Source of the DNA: Albidovulum inexpectatum | GTDB lineage: Bacteria > Pseudomonadota > Alphaproteobacteria > Rhodobacterales > Rhodobacteraceae | Length of the DNA: 64,000 bases | NCBI RefSeq assembly: GCF_002927635.1 | Contig: NZ_PRDS01000001.1 | Coordinates: 310,001 to 374,000, forward strand | Direction of reading: 5' to 3' | Shown: in pieces, positions 8,869-17,914 of the stretch | Numbering within the stretch: position 1 is the stretch's first letter | Layout: the number at the start of each line of letters is the position of its first letter | The notes under the pieces: model-generated | What the model saw: only the letters and a program-made list of their open reading frames with translations | Databases searched by the model: none | What the model was told of the DNA's origin: nothing | Translations under genes and position numbers: made by a program

Positions 8869-10887
8869 TCAGATCGTCATGGCCAGCCGCGTGCCCTGGT
8901 CGATCGCCCGCTTGGCGTCAAGCTCGGCCGCCACATCGGCCCCGCCGATGACATGCACGGGCTTGCCCATGGCCGCGATCGCGGGTTCCAGCGCGCGCAG
9001 GCTCTTCTGCCCGGCGCACAACACGATCGTGTCGGCCTCGATGACCTGGGGATCCTTGCGCTCGGGACCAAAGCTGACATGCAGGCCGGCCTCGTCGATC
9101 AGCTCGTAATTCACGCCGCCGATCATGCGCACGCCGCGCGCCTGCAACGAGGCCCGATGGATCCAGCCGGTCGTCTTGCCCAGCCGGCGGCCCAGCTTTT
9201 CGGCCTTGCGCTGCAACAGGGTGACCTGACGCGCGGGGCGCGGCGGATGCGGCTGGGTCAGTCCGCCCGGCGCGATCTCGGGGTCCGTGACGCCCCATTC
9301 CCGCAGCCATTCCTGCAGGTTCAGCGTCGGGCTTTCGCCTTCGTGGGTCAGGAACTCGGCCACGTCGAAGCCGATGCCACCAGCGCCGATGATCGCGACG
9401 CGCTCGCCGACCTCGGCACCGGTAAGCACATCGACATAGCTCAGCACATTGGGGCGATCCTGACCCGGGATTCCCGGATCACGCGGAACGACACCGGTTG
9501 CCACGATGACCTCGTCAAAGGGCGCAAGAAGCTCTGCGCCCGCCTCGGTGTTCAGGCGCAGCTCGACGCCGCGCCGGCCCAGCATCGTCGAGAACCAGTC
9601 GACCAGCGCGTTGAATTCCTCCTTGCCCGGGATTCGGCGGGCAAGGTTCAGCTGGCCTCCGATCTGGTCGGCTTTCTCGAAAAGCGTGACGCGGTGGCCA
9701 CGTTCGGCCAGCGCAATCGCCGCAGCCATTCCTGCCGGGCCGGCGCCCACGACGGCCACGGATTTGGGCTTGGCCGCCGGACGCAGGACGATCTCGGTTT
9801 CATGGCAGGCGCGCGGATTGACGAGGCAGGTCGAGATCTTGCCTTGGAACGTGTGGTCCAGGCAGGCCTGATTGCAGGCAATGCAGGGCGCGATCTCCTC
9901 GGCCCGGCCCTCGGCCGCTTTGAGCACGAAATCGGGGTCGGCGAGGAAAGGACGGGCCATCGACACCAGATCGGCGCAGCCCTCCGCCAGCACCGCCTCG
10001 GCCACTTCCGGCATGTTGATTCGGTTCGAGGTGACGACCGGAATATCGACCTTGCCCTTCAGCTTTTTCGTTACCCAGGCAAAGGCTGCGCGGGGCACGC
10101 TGGTCGCGATGGTGGGCACGCGGGCCTCGTGCCAGCCGATACCGGTATTCAGCATGGTCGCACCCGCCTCCTCGATCGCGCGGGCAAGACGCATGACTTC
10201 GTCCCAGCTCTGCCCCTCGGGCACCAGATCGAGCAGCGAGATCCGATAAATGATGATGAAGTCCCGGCCCAGCGCCTCGCGCGTCCGGCGCACGATCTCG
10301 ACAGGCAGCCGCATGCGGTTTTCGTAGGCCCCGCCCCAGCGATCTGTGCGCTTGTTGGTCCTGAGGGCAAGGAACTGGTTGATGAAATAGCCTTCGGAGC
10401 CCATGATCTCGACCCCGTCATAGCCCGCTTCGCGGGCACGCAGGGCGGCGGTCACGAAATCGCCAATCTGCTTCTCGATGCCTTCCTCGTCCAGTTCCTT
10501 GGGCACGAAGGGCGAAATCGGCGACTTGATCGCCGACGGCGCGACGCAGTTCGGCCCATAGGCATAGCGTCCCGCATGCAGGATCTGCATCGCGATCCTT
10601 CCGCCCTCGGCATGGACGCGATCGGTCACGACGCGATGATTGGCGATGTCCTGTTCGGTAAACAGGCCGGCCGCCCCGGGAAAGACCGCGCCCTCGGCGT
10701 TGGGCGCCATGCCCCCCGTGACCATCAGCGCAACGCCGCCCCGCGCACGGGTGGCATAGAACTCGGCCACCCGGTTCCAGTCCTTCGTCTCTTCCAGATT
10801 GGTATGCATCGAGCCCATGATGACCCGGTTGGGCAAAACCACATGCCCCAGATCAAGCGGCGACAGAAGATGCGGATAGGTTGTCAT
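8869..10887 (-). CDS. fadH: NADPH-dependent 2,4-dienoyl-CoA reductase
   Basis: Reduces 2,4-dienoyl-CoA intermediates during beta-oxidation of unsaturated fatty acids. The 672 residues equal the length of E. coli FadH. In order: an Old Yellow Enzyme TIM barrel binding FMN (1-340), a 4Fe-4S Cys cluster CIACNQACLDHTFQGKISTC near 335-354, and FAD/NADPH Rossmann domains (VVGAGPAGMAAAIALAERG near 378, AIIGAGGIGFDVAEFL near 500). ATG 10887 follows GGGAGG with a 5-base gap; the longer frame from 10926 is rejected. It diverges from leuB. Confidence 0.93.
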   Translation of the reverse strand: MTTYPHLLSPLDLGHVVLPNRVIMGSMHTNLEETKDWNRVAEFYATRARGGVALMVTGGMAPNAEGAVFPGAAGLFTEQDIANHRVVTDRVHAEGGRIAMQILHAGRYAYGPNCVAPSAIKSPISPFVPKELDEEGIEKQIGDFVTAALRAREAGYDGVEIMGSEGYFINQFLALRTNKRTDRWGGAYENRMRLPVEIVRRTREALGRDFIIIYRISLLDLVPEGQSWDEVMRLARAIEEAGATMLNTGIGWHEARVPTIATSVPRAAFAWVTKKLKGKVDIPVVTSNRINMPEVAEAVLAEGCADLVSMARPFLADPDFVLKAAEGRAEEIAPCIACNQACLDHTFQGKISTCLVNPRACHETEIVLRPAAKPKSVAVVGAGPAGMAAAIALAERGHRVTLFEKADQIGGQLNLARRIPGKEEFNALVDWFSTMLGRRGVELRLNTEAGAELLAPFDEVIVATGVVPRDPGIPGQDRPNVLSYVDVLTGAEVGERVAIIGAGGIGFDVAEFLTHEGESPTLNLQEWLREWGVTDPEIAPGGLTQPHPPRPARQVTLLQRKAEKLGRRLGKTTGWIHRASLQARGVRMIGGVNYELIDEAGLHVSFGPERKDPQVIEADTIVLCAGQKSLRALEPAIAAMGKPVHVIGGADVAAELDAKRAIDQGTRLAMTI

Positions 10888-10975
10888 CGATGCCTCCCAG
10901 ATTTTGGCGCCAAGATGACGCATCAACCCGCCCCGGTCATCATCGACGCTGCGTCAGCAGGCGGGGCAGTCCTGC

Positions 10976-11004
10976 TTGACCCGATGGCGGCCATTGGCTA
11001 GGCG
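10976..11004 (+). promoter_or_regulatory. Possible leuB promoter
   Basis: TTGACC, a 17-base spacer and TAGGCG lie 37-65 bases before the leuB start. The -35 box is good and the -10 box poor. Placed by eye only. Confidence 0.4.
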
Positions 11005-11040
11005 AAGCTGAACGCAACCCAACGCGCAAGGAGCCGCAAG

Positions 11041-12147
11041 GTGGCCAATCCCTCCATCCTCATTCTTCCCGGCGACGGCATCGGCCCCGAAGTCATGGCC
11101 GAGGTCAGGAAAATCATCTCGTGGTTCGACGCAAAGCGCGGCCTGTCCTTCGACGTCAGCGAAGATCTTGTCGGTGGCGCGGCCTATGACGTGCACGGCA
11201 CGCCGCTGGCCGATTCCACGATGGAAAAGGCGCAATCGGTCGATGCGGTCCTTCTGGGGGCCGTGGGCGGGCCGAAATACGATTCCCTGCCCTTCGAGGT
11301 GAAACCCGAACGCGGCCTGCTGCGCCTGCGCAAGGAAATGGATCTTTACGCCAACCTGCGTCCGGCGGTCTGCTTCGATGCGCTGGCCGATTTCTCGTCG
11401 CTCAAGCGCGACGTCGTCGCCGGTCTCGACATCATGATCGTGCGCGAGCTGACATCGGGCGTCTATTTCGGCGAACCGCGCGGCATCTTCACCGAGGGCA
11501 ACGAGCGCGTGGGCATCAACACCCAGCGCTATACCGAATCCGAGATCGCGCGCGTGGCGCGTTCGGCCTTCGAGCTTGCGCGGCGGCGGCGCAACAAGGT
11601 CTGCTCGATGGAAAAGGCCAATGTCATGGAATCGGGGATCCTGTGGCGCGAGGTTGTCCAGAAGGTCCATGACGAGGAATATCCAGACGTGGAACTGTCG
11701 CACATGTATGCCGACAACGGCGCAATGCAGCTGGTGCGCAACCCCAAACAGTTCGACGTGATCGTGACAGACAACCTGTTCGGCGACATCCTGTCAGACG
11801 CCGCCGCCATGCTGACCGGCAGCCTCGGCATGCTGCCCTCGGCCAGCCTGGGCGCGCCGATGGCCAATGGCCGACCCAAGGCACTGTACGAACCCGTCCA
11901 CGGTTCGGCCCCGGACATCGCCGGCCAGAACAAGGCCAACCCGATCGCCTGCATTCTCAGCTTTGGCATGGCGCTGCGCTATTCCTTTGACCAAGGGGCC
12001 GAGGCAGACCGGCTGGAACGCGCGGTCGAAGCGGTCCTGGCCAAGGGCCTGCGCACAGCCGACCTGATGGGGCCGGAAGGCGGCAGCCCGGTCTCGACCA
12101 GCGAGATGGGCGACGCGATCGTTCAGGCGCTGGACGAATCGCTGTAA
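11041..12147 (+). CDS. leuB: 3-isopropylmalate dehydrogenase
   Basis: Oxidatively decarboxylates 3-isopropylmalate in leucine synthesis, using NAD+. The 368-residue protein begins [18 protein letters not shown] and keeps the substrate Arg residues ([18 protein letters not shown]), the catalytic Tyr in [17 protein letters not shown], Lys in SMEKANVM and metal Asp residues in [15 protein letters not shown]. It starts with GTG at 11041, preceded by AAGGAG at 7 bases. leuC and leuD lie 14 kb away, so the leu genes are not a single operon. Confidence 0.96.
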   Translation: MANPSILILPGDGIGPEVMAEVRKIISWFDAKRGLSFDVSEDLVGGAAYDVHGTPLADSTMEKAQSVDAVLLGAVGGPKYDSLPFEVKPERGLLRLRKEMDLYANLRPAVCFDALADFSSLKRDVVAGLDIMIVRELTSGVYFGEPRGIFTEGNERVGINTQRYTESEIARVARSAFELARRRRNKVCSMEKANVMESGILWREVVQKVHDEEYPDVELSHMYADNGAMQLVRNPKQFDVIVTDNLFGDILSDAAAMLTGSLGMLPSASLGAPMANGRPKALYEPVHGSAPDIAGQNKANPIACILSFGMALRYSFDQGAEADRLERAVEAVLAKGLRTADLMGPEGGSPVSTSEMGDAIVQALDESL

Positions 12148-12174
12148 GCCCGCCGGGCAGCTGCAGACATGACC

Positions 12175-12197
12175 GGGCGCCCCGCGGGGCGCCCTTT
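12175..12197 (+). terminator. Rho-independent terminator after leuB
   Basis: A perfect 20-base palindrome (GGGCGCCCCG followed by its complement) ends in TTT, 27 bases past the leuB stop. Confidence 0.8.
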
Positions 12198-12212
12198 CCT
12201 GTTGCGACAAAG

Positions 12213-12242
12213 GAAAACCCCCGGGCCAGAGGCACGGGGGTT
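12213..12242 (-). terminator. Rho-independent terminator after rpsU
   Basis: Read on the minus strand: AACCCCCG, an 11-base loop, CGGGGGTT, then TTCC. It lies about 40 bases past the rpsU stop, back to back with the leuB terminator. Confidence 0.8.
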
Positions 12243-12279
12243 CAAATCGTGCGGGTTACCCCGCCAGCGTATTCAGGCG

Positions 12280-12486
12280 TCAGAGCGCGCCTTCGCGCTG
12301 GGCCTTCTTGCGCGCCAGTTTACGGGCGCGGCGAATGGCCTCGGCCTTTTCGCGGGCACGCTTCACCGAGGGTTTCTCGTAATGCTGCCGAAGCTTCATT
12401 TCGCGAAAGACCCCCTCGCGCTGAAGTTTCTTCTTCAGAGCACGAAGCGCCTGTTCGACGTTGTTGTCGCGAACGCTGACCTGCAT
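12280..12486 (-). CDS. rpsU: 30S ribosomal protein S21
   Basis: Small basic ribosomal protein of the 30S platform, involved in initiation. The 68 residues include the family signature [20 protein letters not shown] and the Arg/Lys-rich C-terminal tail. Orientation divergent from the COQ9 gene is a common alphaproteobacterial arrangement. The nearest Shine-Dalgarno (GGAAAGG) is 14 bases from the ATG, separated by a small hairpin (see separate entry). Confidence 0.96.
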   Translation of the reverse strand: MQVSVRDNNVEQALRALKKKLQREGVFREMKLRQHYEKPSVKRAREKAEAIRRARKLARKKAQREGAL

Positions 12487-12507
12487 GTGGTTGTCACCAC
12501 CTTTCCG
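12487..12507 (-). promoter_or_regulatory. rpsU ribosome binding site with intervening hairpin
   Basis: On the minus strand GGAAAGG is followed by GTGGT-GACA-ACCAC and then directly by the ATG of rpsU. The 14-base stem-loop fills the whole gap between the Shine-Dalgarno and the start. The linear spacing is too long; folding of the 5-bp hairpin would bring the two together. Confidence 0.5.
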
Positions 12508-12539
12508 GGTTAGAGTTGCAATCGATCGCAGGAGCCGTC

Positions 12540-12568
12540 CCTATAGCAAGAGCCTTGGCACTTGTCCA
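12540..12568 (-). promoter_or_regulatory. Probable rpsU promoter
   Basis: TGGACA, 17-base spacer, TATAGG on the minus strand, about 55 bases upstream of the rpsU start. Good match to a housekeeping sigma factor promoter by eye. Confidence 0.6.
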
Positions 12569-12622
12569 TTCCGCCGCAAGAGGCCAGATTCCACCAGGGA
12601 CGCAACAGGGGATGACACAGCC

Positions 12623-13339
12623 ATGACGACCGACCCGTCCTTCGAGACAGGCACCGATTCCGCCGACCTGCGCGCCCGGCTTCTGCAGGCTGCGCTGCCT
12701 CATGTGGTCTTTGATGGCTGGTCGCAGGCAACCTTCGAAGCCGCCCTGAACGACAGCGGGATCAACCCCGACCTGGCCAGTCTGGCCTGCCCGCGCGGGG
12801 CCGTCGATCTGGCCGTGGAATATCACCGGCAGGCGGATGCGCGCATGCGCGATGCGCTGGCGCAGGAAGACCTTTCCGGGATGCGTTTCCGTGATCGGGT
12901 CGCCCATGCAATCTGGCTGCGTCTGCAGCTGTGCGACCGCGAGATCGTGCGGCGCGGCGCGGCCCTGTTCGCCCTGCCCCAGAATGCCGCCATTGGTGCG
13001 CGGCTGGTCTGGGAGACGGCAGATTCCATCTGGCGCGCGCTTGGCGACCGCTCGGACGACATCAACTGGTACACCAAGCGCGCAACGCTTGCGGCTGTCT
13101 GGTCATCGGTCGTGCTGTACTGGCTGGGCGACGACAGCGACGGCCAACAGGCCACGCGCGACTTCATCGACCGCCGGATTGACGACGTCATGCGGATCGA
13201 GACGCTCAAGGCAAGGCTGCGTGAAGCGCCGCTTGTGGGCCGGATGCTGTCGGCGCCCCTTCAGATCCTGTCGCGCATTCATGCGCCGTGGGGCACGCCC
13301 GAAGATCTGCCCGGCCGCCTGAAGGGAGCATCGAAATGA
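12623..13339 (+). CDS. COQ9 family ubiquinone biosynthesis protein
   Basis: COQ9-type protein of 238 residues, a TetR-like fold that binds lipid and assists ubiquinone synthesis hydroxylation steps. Recognisable segments are LLQAALPHVVFDGWSQATFEAA near residues 18-39, FRDRVAHAIWLRLQL near 90 and the COQ9 core SDDINWYTKRATLAAVWSSVVLYWLGDDS near 135-163. The ATG at 12623 follows a weak GGGGATGA. The stop overlaps the next gene (ATGA), which also encodes a quinone-related oxidoreductase. Confidence 0.9.
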   Translation: MTTDPSFETGTDSADLRARLLQAALPHVVFDGWSQATFEAALNDSGINPDLASLACPRGAVDLAVEYHRQADARMRDALAQEDLSGMRFRDRVAHAIWLRLQLCDREIVRRGAALFALPQNAAIGARLVWETADSIWRALGDRSDDINWYTKRATLAAVWSSVVLYWLGDDSDGQQATRDFIDRRIDDVMRIETLKARLREAPLVGRMLSAPLQILSRIHAPWGTPEDLPGRLKGASK

Positions 13340-14337
13340 CGCCGCCCGGCAAGATGCGCGCGATCGAGATTTCCCGCCATGGCGGTCCGGAAGTTCTGAC
13401 ACTGGTCGAGCTGCCGGTTCCCCAACCCGGCCCCGGTCAGATCCTGATCGAGATCCACTGGGCCGGCGTGAACCGCCCCGATGCGTTGCAGCGCGCGGGG
13501 GCCTATGCGCCTCCGCCATCGGCCTCGCCGCTTCCGGGACTGGAAGCGGCAGGCCGGGTGGCCGCAATCGGGCCCGATGTCAGCCAATGGCAGGTCGGGG
13601 ATCTGGTCACCGCCCTCTTGCCCGGCGGCGGATATGCCGAATATGCCATCGCGCCCGCGGCCCATGCCCTGCCCATTCCCGCCGGCCTGTCGCTGCGCGA
13701 GGCCGCCTGCCTGCCCGAGACCTGCTTTACCGTCTGGACCAACGTCTTCGATCGCGGGCGCCTGCGCGCGGGAGAGCGGTTTCTTGTGCATGGCGGCAGT
13801 TCGGGTATTGGCACGACGGCGATCCAGCTGGCCAATGCGATGGGCGCGCGTGTCTTCACGACGGCGGGGACGGCAGAAAAATGCCTTATCTGCGGGGAAC
13901 TTGGCGCCGAACGCGCGATCAATTACCGCGAGGAAGATTTCGTTGAAATCCTGCGCGCCGAGGGCGGTGCGGACCTGATCCTCGACATGGTGGGGGGCGA
14001 CTACATTCCGCGCAACATCCGGGCCCTGGCCGATGACGGTCGGCTGGTGATGATCGCGTTCCTTGGGGGACCGAAGGCCGAGTTGAACTTTGCCCAGATC
14101 ATGGCGCGCAGGCTGACCGTCACCGGATCGACCCTGCGCCCGCAATCGGATCTGGCCAAGGCCCGGATTGCCGAAAGCCTGCGCACCCATGTCTGGCCCC
14201 TGATCGAATCGGGCCGGATGCGCCCCGTGATGGATTCCGAATTCCCGCTGGATCAGGCGGCCGAGGCCCATCGGCGGATCGAATCCCCCGAGCACGTCGG
14301 CAAGATCGTTCTCAGGGTGCACAAGGATGCAGGCTGA
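13336..14337 (+). CDS. NAD(P)H-quinone oxidoreductase (PIG3/zinc-free MDR family)
   Basis: Medium-chain dehydrogenase/reductase of 333 residues without structural or catalytic zinc ligands. It has the GroES-like N-terminal domain (IHWAGVNRPDALQRAG near residues 36-51) and the nucleotide motif VHGGSSGIGTTAIQLANAMGA near 152-172. The sequence matches the PIG3/TP53I3-like quinone oxidoreductase group. The ATG at 13336 overlaps the COQ9 stop (ATGA), so the two are likely one transcript, consistent with a link to quinone metabolism. Confidence 0.88.
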   Translation: MTPPGKMRAIEISRHGGPEVLTLVELPVPQPGPGQILIEIHWAGVNRPDALQRAGAYAPPPSASPLPGLEAAGRVAAIGPDVSQWQVGDLVTALLPGGGYAEYAIAPAAHALPIPAGLSLREAACLPETCFTVWTNVFDRGRLRAGERFLVHGGSSGIGTTAIQLANAMGARVFTTAGTAEKCLICGELGAERAINYREEDFVEILRAEGGADLILDMVGGDYIPRNIRALADDGRLVMIAFLGGPKAELNFAQIMARRLTVTGSTLRPQSDLAKARIAESLRTHVWPLIESGRMRPVMDSEFPLDQAAEAHRRIESPEHVGKIVLRVHKDAG

Positions 14338-14421
14338 AGCCAACATTCGGCCGCCGCGGATCAAGGCTATGGGCAAACGGCACGCGGCACGCTATGCTGC
14401 AACGCAGCAAAAGGTGCGCCC

Positions 14422-15054
14422 ATGACAGGCAAGGTCATCGCAATCGTCCAGCAGAAGGGCGGATCCGGCAAGACCACGCTGGCCGCCAATCTGGGTGTCG
14501 CAGCCAGCAAGCGCGGCTTGCAGGTTGCGCTTCTCGATACCGACCCGCAGGGATCGCTGGGCCGGTGGTTCATGACGCGGCGCGAAAGACTGGGCCAGCC
14601 CGGGCTGGACTTTTCGACCTCGTCGGCCTGGGGCGTTTCCTATGAATGTGAAAAGCTGAAACGTGTCGCCGATCTGGTGATCGTCGATACGCCGCCCAAG
14701 GTCGATGCCGATCTGCGCCCGGCCCTGCGCGAGGCCGATCTGGTGCTGGTGCCCGTCTCGTCATCGCATGTGGATCTGTGGGCGACCGATGGCGTTCTGG
14801 ACCTGGCGGCGCGGGAAAATCGCGACGCTTGGCTGGTGCTGAACCGCACGCGATCGGGCACGCGTCTGGGTGAACAGGTTGCCCAGGCCGCGGCCGGCCT
14901 GAATGCCGGCCTTCTGCAGGCGCATCTGGCCAATCGCGTCGCCTATGCCGAATCCCTGGGCCTGGGCCTTGGGGCGGTCGAAATGGGCCGCGGCGTCGCC
15001 GCCGATGAGGTCAGCCGCCTGACCGACGAGGTGCTGCGGCTGCTGGAGGCCTGA
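14422..15054 (+). CDS. Orphan ParA family ATPase
   Basis: Short 210-residue ParA/MinD-like P-loop ATPase. The deviant Walker A QQKGGSGKTTLAAN lies near residues 10-23, the A' motif DTDPQGSLGRW near 39-49 and the Walker B VIVDTPPK near 86-93. There is no N-terminal DNA-binding extension, no ParB and no adjacent parS-like repeat, so it is neither a typical chromosome nor plasmid partition cassette. Similar orphan ParAs position protein cargo such as chemoreceptor clusters; the cargo here is unknown. Confidence 0.88.
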   Translation: MTGKVIAIVQQKGGSGKTTLAANLGVAASKRGLQVALLDTDPQGSLGRWFMTRRERLGQPGLDFSTSSAWGVSYECEKLKRVADLVIVDTPPKVDADLRPALREADLVLVPVSSSHVDLWATDGVLDLAARENRDAWLVLNRTRSGTRLGEQVAQAAAGLNAGLLQAHLANRVAYAESLGLGLGAVEMGRGVAADEVSRLTDEVLRLLEA

Positions 15055-15156
15055 GACGGCGCCAGTCACCCGGCATGTCCGCGATCGGCTGTTTGCACTT
15101 CGCCCACCCGGGCGCAATACTGGCAACATGCGTCAGCTGCGCAAAAGGGAATCGAC

Positions 15157-15474
15157 ATGCCGAAGATCGACGAAAGCTTCACCGGCCAGACAGTCATCAC
15201 GACGTTCGAAACGATGCCGGGAACGGCGCTGGAACTGATGGATGAACTGAAGGACGCCTATGAGAACTTCATCCGCCATCAACCGGGCTTCATCGCGGCC
15301 GGCCTGCACATGAACGACGCGCAGACCCGCATCGCCAATTACAGCCAGTGGCGCGACCGCAAGGACTTTCAGGCCATGCTGCGCACGGCCGAGATGCGCG
15401 AACGCAACAAGCGCATCGCCGCGCTCTGCACCCGCTTCGAACCCGTCATGTACGAGGTGTTCGCGACCTACTGA
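15157..15474 (+). CDS. Antibiotic biosynthesis monooxygenase (ABM) domain protein
   Basis: A 105-residue ferredoxin-like alpha/beta barrel half of the ABM family. Family members are small cofactor-free or heme-degrading monooxygenases, or just dimeric binders. Visible core: TVITTFETMPGTALELMDELKDAYENFIRHQPGF, split over residues 10-45, and IANYSQWRDRKDFQAML near 58-74. Homologous proteins are common in Rhodobacterales with no defined role. AAAAGGGA precedes the ATG. The 3' end overlaps the convergent LLM oxidoreductase by 7 bases. Confidence 0.8.
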   Translation: MPKIDESFTGQTVITTFETMPGTALELMDELKDAYENFIRHQPGFIAAGLHMNDAQTRIANYSQWRDRKDFQAMLRTAEMRERNKRIAALCTRFEPVMYEVFATY

Positions 15475-16502
15475 TCCGTCCCTGCCAACAGGTCGCGCAC
15501 CATCGGGGCAACCCGCGTCCCGTACAGTTCGATCGAGCGCATCATGTATTCGTGCGGCAGCGGCCCCGATGAATATTTCATCTCGAACCGGTCCAGACCC
15601 AGCGCGCGCACCGTGGCCGCGATCTTGCGCGCGACGGTTTCGGGACTGCCGACATAGAGCGAGCCGCGCTCGATCTCGGCTTCGAACTGGGCACGGGTGA
15701 CGGGCGACCAGCCTCGTTCACGCCCGATCCGGTCATACAGCGCCCGGTAATGCGGCCAGAGCTGTTCGCGCGCGATCTCGTCGGTATCGGCGACATGACC
15801 GGGCGAATGGACCCCGACCGGCCGGTGCGGTCGGTCCAGCTCGGCCTGTGCGCGGCGGTACAGATCCACGTAGGGTCGGAACCGCGACGGCGCCCCCCCG
15901 ATGATTGCCAGGATCAGCGGCAGATCGTAATGCACCGCCCGCATCACCGATTCGGGCGATCCGCCCACCCCGATCCATACCCGCAGCGGCTGGGCCAGCG
16001 GCGGATAGACGGGCTGATCCTTCAGCGGCGGGCGCACCGTGCCCGACCAGGTGACGCGCGGCTGGCGGATCAGACGGGTGAAAAGGTCCAGCTTCTCGTT
16101 GAACAGGCGTTCGTAATCCGACAGGTCGAAGCCGAACAACGGAAAGCTTTCGGTGAACGAGCCCCGCCCAAGGATCACTTCGGCCCGGCCGTTCGACAGG
16201 GCATTCAGGGTGGAAAACCTCTGGAACAGGCGGACCGGATCGTCCGATGACAGAACTGTCACGGCGGTACCAAGGCGGATGCGCGAGGTCCGCGCGGCGA
16301 TGGCCCCCAGGACAGGCTCGGGGGCCGAGATGGCAAAGTCGTCCCGATGGTGTTCGCCAAGGCCGATGAAATCCAATCCGACCTGATCGGCCAGAACCGC
16401 CTCCTCGACCACGTCCCGGATGACCTGATCGTGCGGCTTCAGACGCCCGTCGGGGGTCTGTGTGACATCGCCGAACGTGTCCAGCGCAAATTCCAGTTCC
16501 AT
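15468..16502 (-). CDS. LLM class flavin-dependent oxidoreductase (luciferase-like)
   Basis: Bacterial luciferase-like monooxygenase of 344 residues, a TIM barrel binding FMN or F420. Diagnostic segments are FIGLGEHHRDDFAISAPEPVLGAIAARTSRI, spread over residues 45-75, GRAEVILGRGSFTESFPLFG near 103-122 and RVWIGVGGSPESVMRA near 173. A C-terminal SPETVARKI stretch is typical. Substrate unknown. The start ATG at 16502 fits the family length. Confidence 0.87.
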   Translation of the reverse strand: MELEFALDTFGDVTQTPDGRLKPHDQVIRDVVEEAVLADQVGLDFIGLGEHHRDDFAISAPEPVLGAIAARTSRIRLGTAVTVLSSDDPVRLFQRFSTLNALSNGRAEVILGRGSFTESFPLFGFDLSDYERLFNEKLDLFTRLIRQPRVTWSGTVRPPLKDQPVYPPLAQPLRVWIGVGGSPESVMRAVHYDLPLILAIIGGAPSRFRPYVDLYRRAQAELDRPHRPVGVHSPGHVADTDEIAREQLWPHYRALYDRIGRERGWSPVTRAQFEAEIERGSLYVGSPETVARKIAATVRALGLDRFEMKYSSGPLPHEYMMRSIELYGTRVAPMVRDLLAGTDQ

Positions 16503-16596
16503 CGTTCATCCCCAGAAGGTTGACACCCTGTCTAGCCCATCGGGGATGGGGGACGAAAGGCATGGGAATGCGCGGGGCATGTGCGCCGCTGCACGG

Positions 16597-17868
16597 TCAG
16601 CCGTTTTCGCGCAGAACCTGTCCCGCCAGATAGAGCGACCCGCAGATCAGGATGCGGCTGCCCGGGTCCCTCTGCGCGATGGCGCGCACGGCGTCCAGCA
16701 CCGATTCGGCCGTCTCGGCATGGATCCCCGCCGCCAAGGCCGCGTCTCGGGTCTGCCCGGCGCTGAGCGTGTTCGGCTCACCGGGAATAGACACGGCCGT
16801 CAGGCTGTCGGCGCGGGCCGCGACCGGGCGCAGATAGCCCGCGATATCCTTGGTGTTCAGCATGCCCACGATCAGATGCGTACGCCGTGCGGGCATCCGG
16901 GCCAGCGTCTCGGCGACTGCCTGACCGCCCGCGGGATTATGCCCGCCATCCAGCCACAATTCGCATTCGCCCGCTGCATCGACCAGTGGACCGCGTCGCA
17001 GGCGCTGCATGCGCGCGGGCCATTCTGCCCGGGTGACGGCTGCCTCGCAGGCCGTTTCGTCGAACCCAAGCTCTCGCAGCGCGGCAATCGCCGCGCCGGC
17101 ATTCTGAACCTGATGTGGCCCCAGAAGGTTCGGCAGGGGCAGATCCAGCAGCCCGCGTTCATCCTGATAGATCAGGCGGTCATGTTCCTCCCAGACCTGC
17201 CAATGCTGGCCATGGACGATCAAAGGCGCCCCGACGCGCGCGGCGGCCTTCTCGATCACCTCCAGCGCCACGGGATCTTGCGGCCCGACGATGCAGGGCA
17301 CGCCACGTTTCAGGATACCGGCCTTTTCCGCCGCGATCTGGCCCAGCGTGTCGCCCAGATATTGCTGATGATCCAGCGAGATGGGCGTCAGGATCGTCAG
17401 ACGCGGCCGATCGACGACATTGGTCGCATCCAGCCGCCCGCCCAGCCCGACCTCCAGCAGCGTGTAATCGGCCGGAACGCGGGCAAAGGCCAGAAGCGCC
17501 GCGCAGGTCGTGATCTCGAAATAGGTGATCGGCGTCCCGCCATTGGCGTCTTCGCATTCGGCAAGGATCTCGGCCAGATACGCCTCGTCGATCAGTTCCC
17601 CGGCAAGACGGATCCGCTCGTGGAAACGTGCCAGATGCGGCGAGGTATAGGCATGCACCCGCAGTCCGGCCGACTCCAGACCCGCGCGGATCATGGCCTG
17701 GGTCGATCCCTTGCCATTCGTGCCCGCGATGTGGATCACCGGCGGCAGGGCGCGCTCGGGATGTCCCAATGCGTCCAGCAATCGCCAGACACGATCCAGC
17801 GTCAGGTCGATGATCTTCGGATGAAGCGTCATCATGCGCGCAAGGATCGCGTCGGAATGCTCGGTCAT
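16597..17868 (-). CDS. folC: Bifunctional dihydrofolate synthase / folylpolyglutamate synthase
   Basis: Adds glutamate to dihydropteroate and to reduced folates. The 423-residue Mur-ligase-like protein has the P-loop HIAGTNGKGSTQAM near residues 46-59, a second motif (YTSPHLARFHERIRL) near 75-89, the Glu/His central domain (ITPISLDHQQYLGDTL near 155) and a C-terminal ligase domain beginning near 275 (LWLDGGHNPAG). It lies 46 bases downstream of accD on the same strand, the classical accD-folC arrangement. Confidence 0.95.
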   Translation of the reverse strand: MTEHSDAILARMMTLHPKIIDLTLDRVWRLLDALGHPERALPPVIHIAGTNGKGSTQAMIRAGLESAGLRVHAYTSPHLARFHERIRLAGELIDEAYLAEILAECEDANGGTPITYFEITTCAALLAFARVPADYTLLEVGLGGRLDATNVVDRPRLTILTPISLDHQQYLGDTLGQIAAEKAGILKRGVPCIVGPQDPVALEVIEKAAARVGAPLIVHGQHWQVWEEHDRLIYQDERGLLDLPLPNLLGPHQVQNAGAAIAALRELGFDETACEAAVTRAEWPARMQRLRRGPLVDAAGECELWLDGGHNPAGGQAVAETLARMPARRTHLIVGMLNTKDIAGYLRPVAARADSLTAVSIPGEPNTLSAGQTRDAALAAGIHAETAESVLDAVRAIAQRDPGSRILICGSLYLAGQVLRENG

Positions 17869-17914
17869 GGGCTCTCCGGGGGAAGACAGGCGGTAAACGG
17901 GCAGCCGGACGGAC

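Noticed and set aside
8869-11001. Long plus-strand frame of 753 codons opposite fadH
   Set aside because: Antisense shadow of a GC-rich gene; fadH on the minus strand has full-length family similarity and a good ribosome binding site.
14422-15054. ParA as a sign of an integrated plasmid
   Set aside because: No ParB, replication protein or parS-like repeats, and the base composition matches neighbouring core genes.
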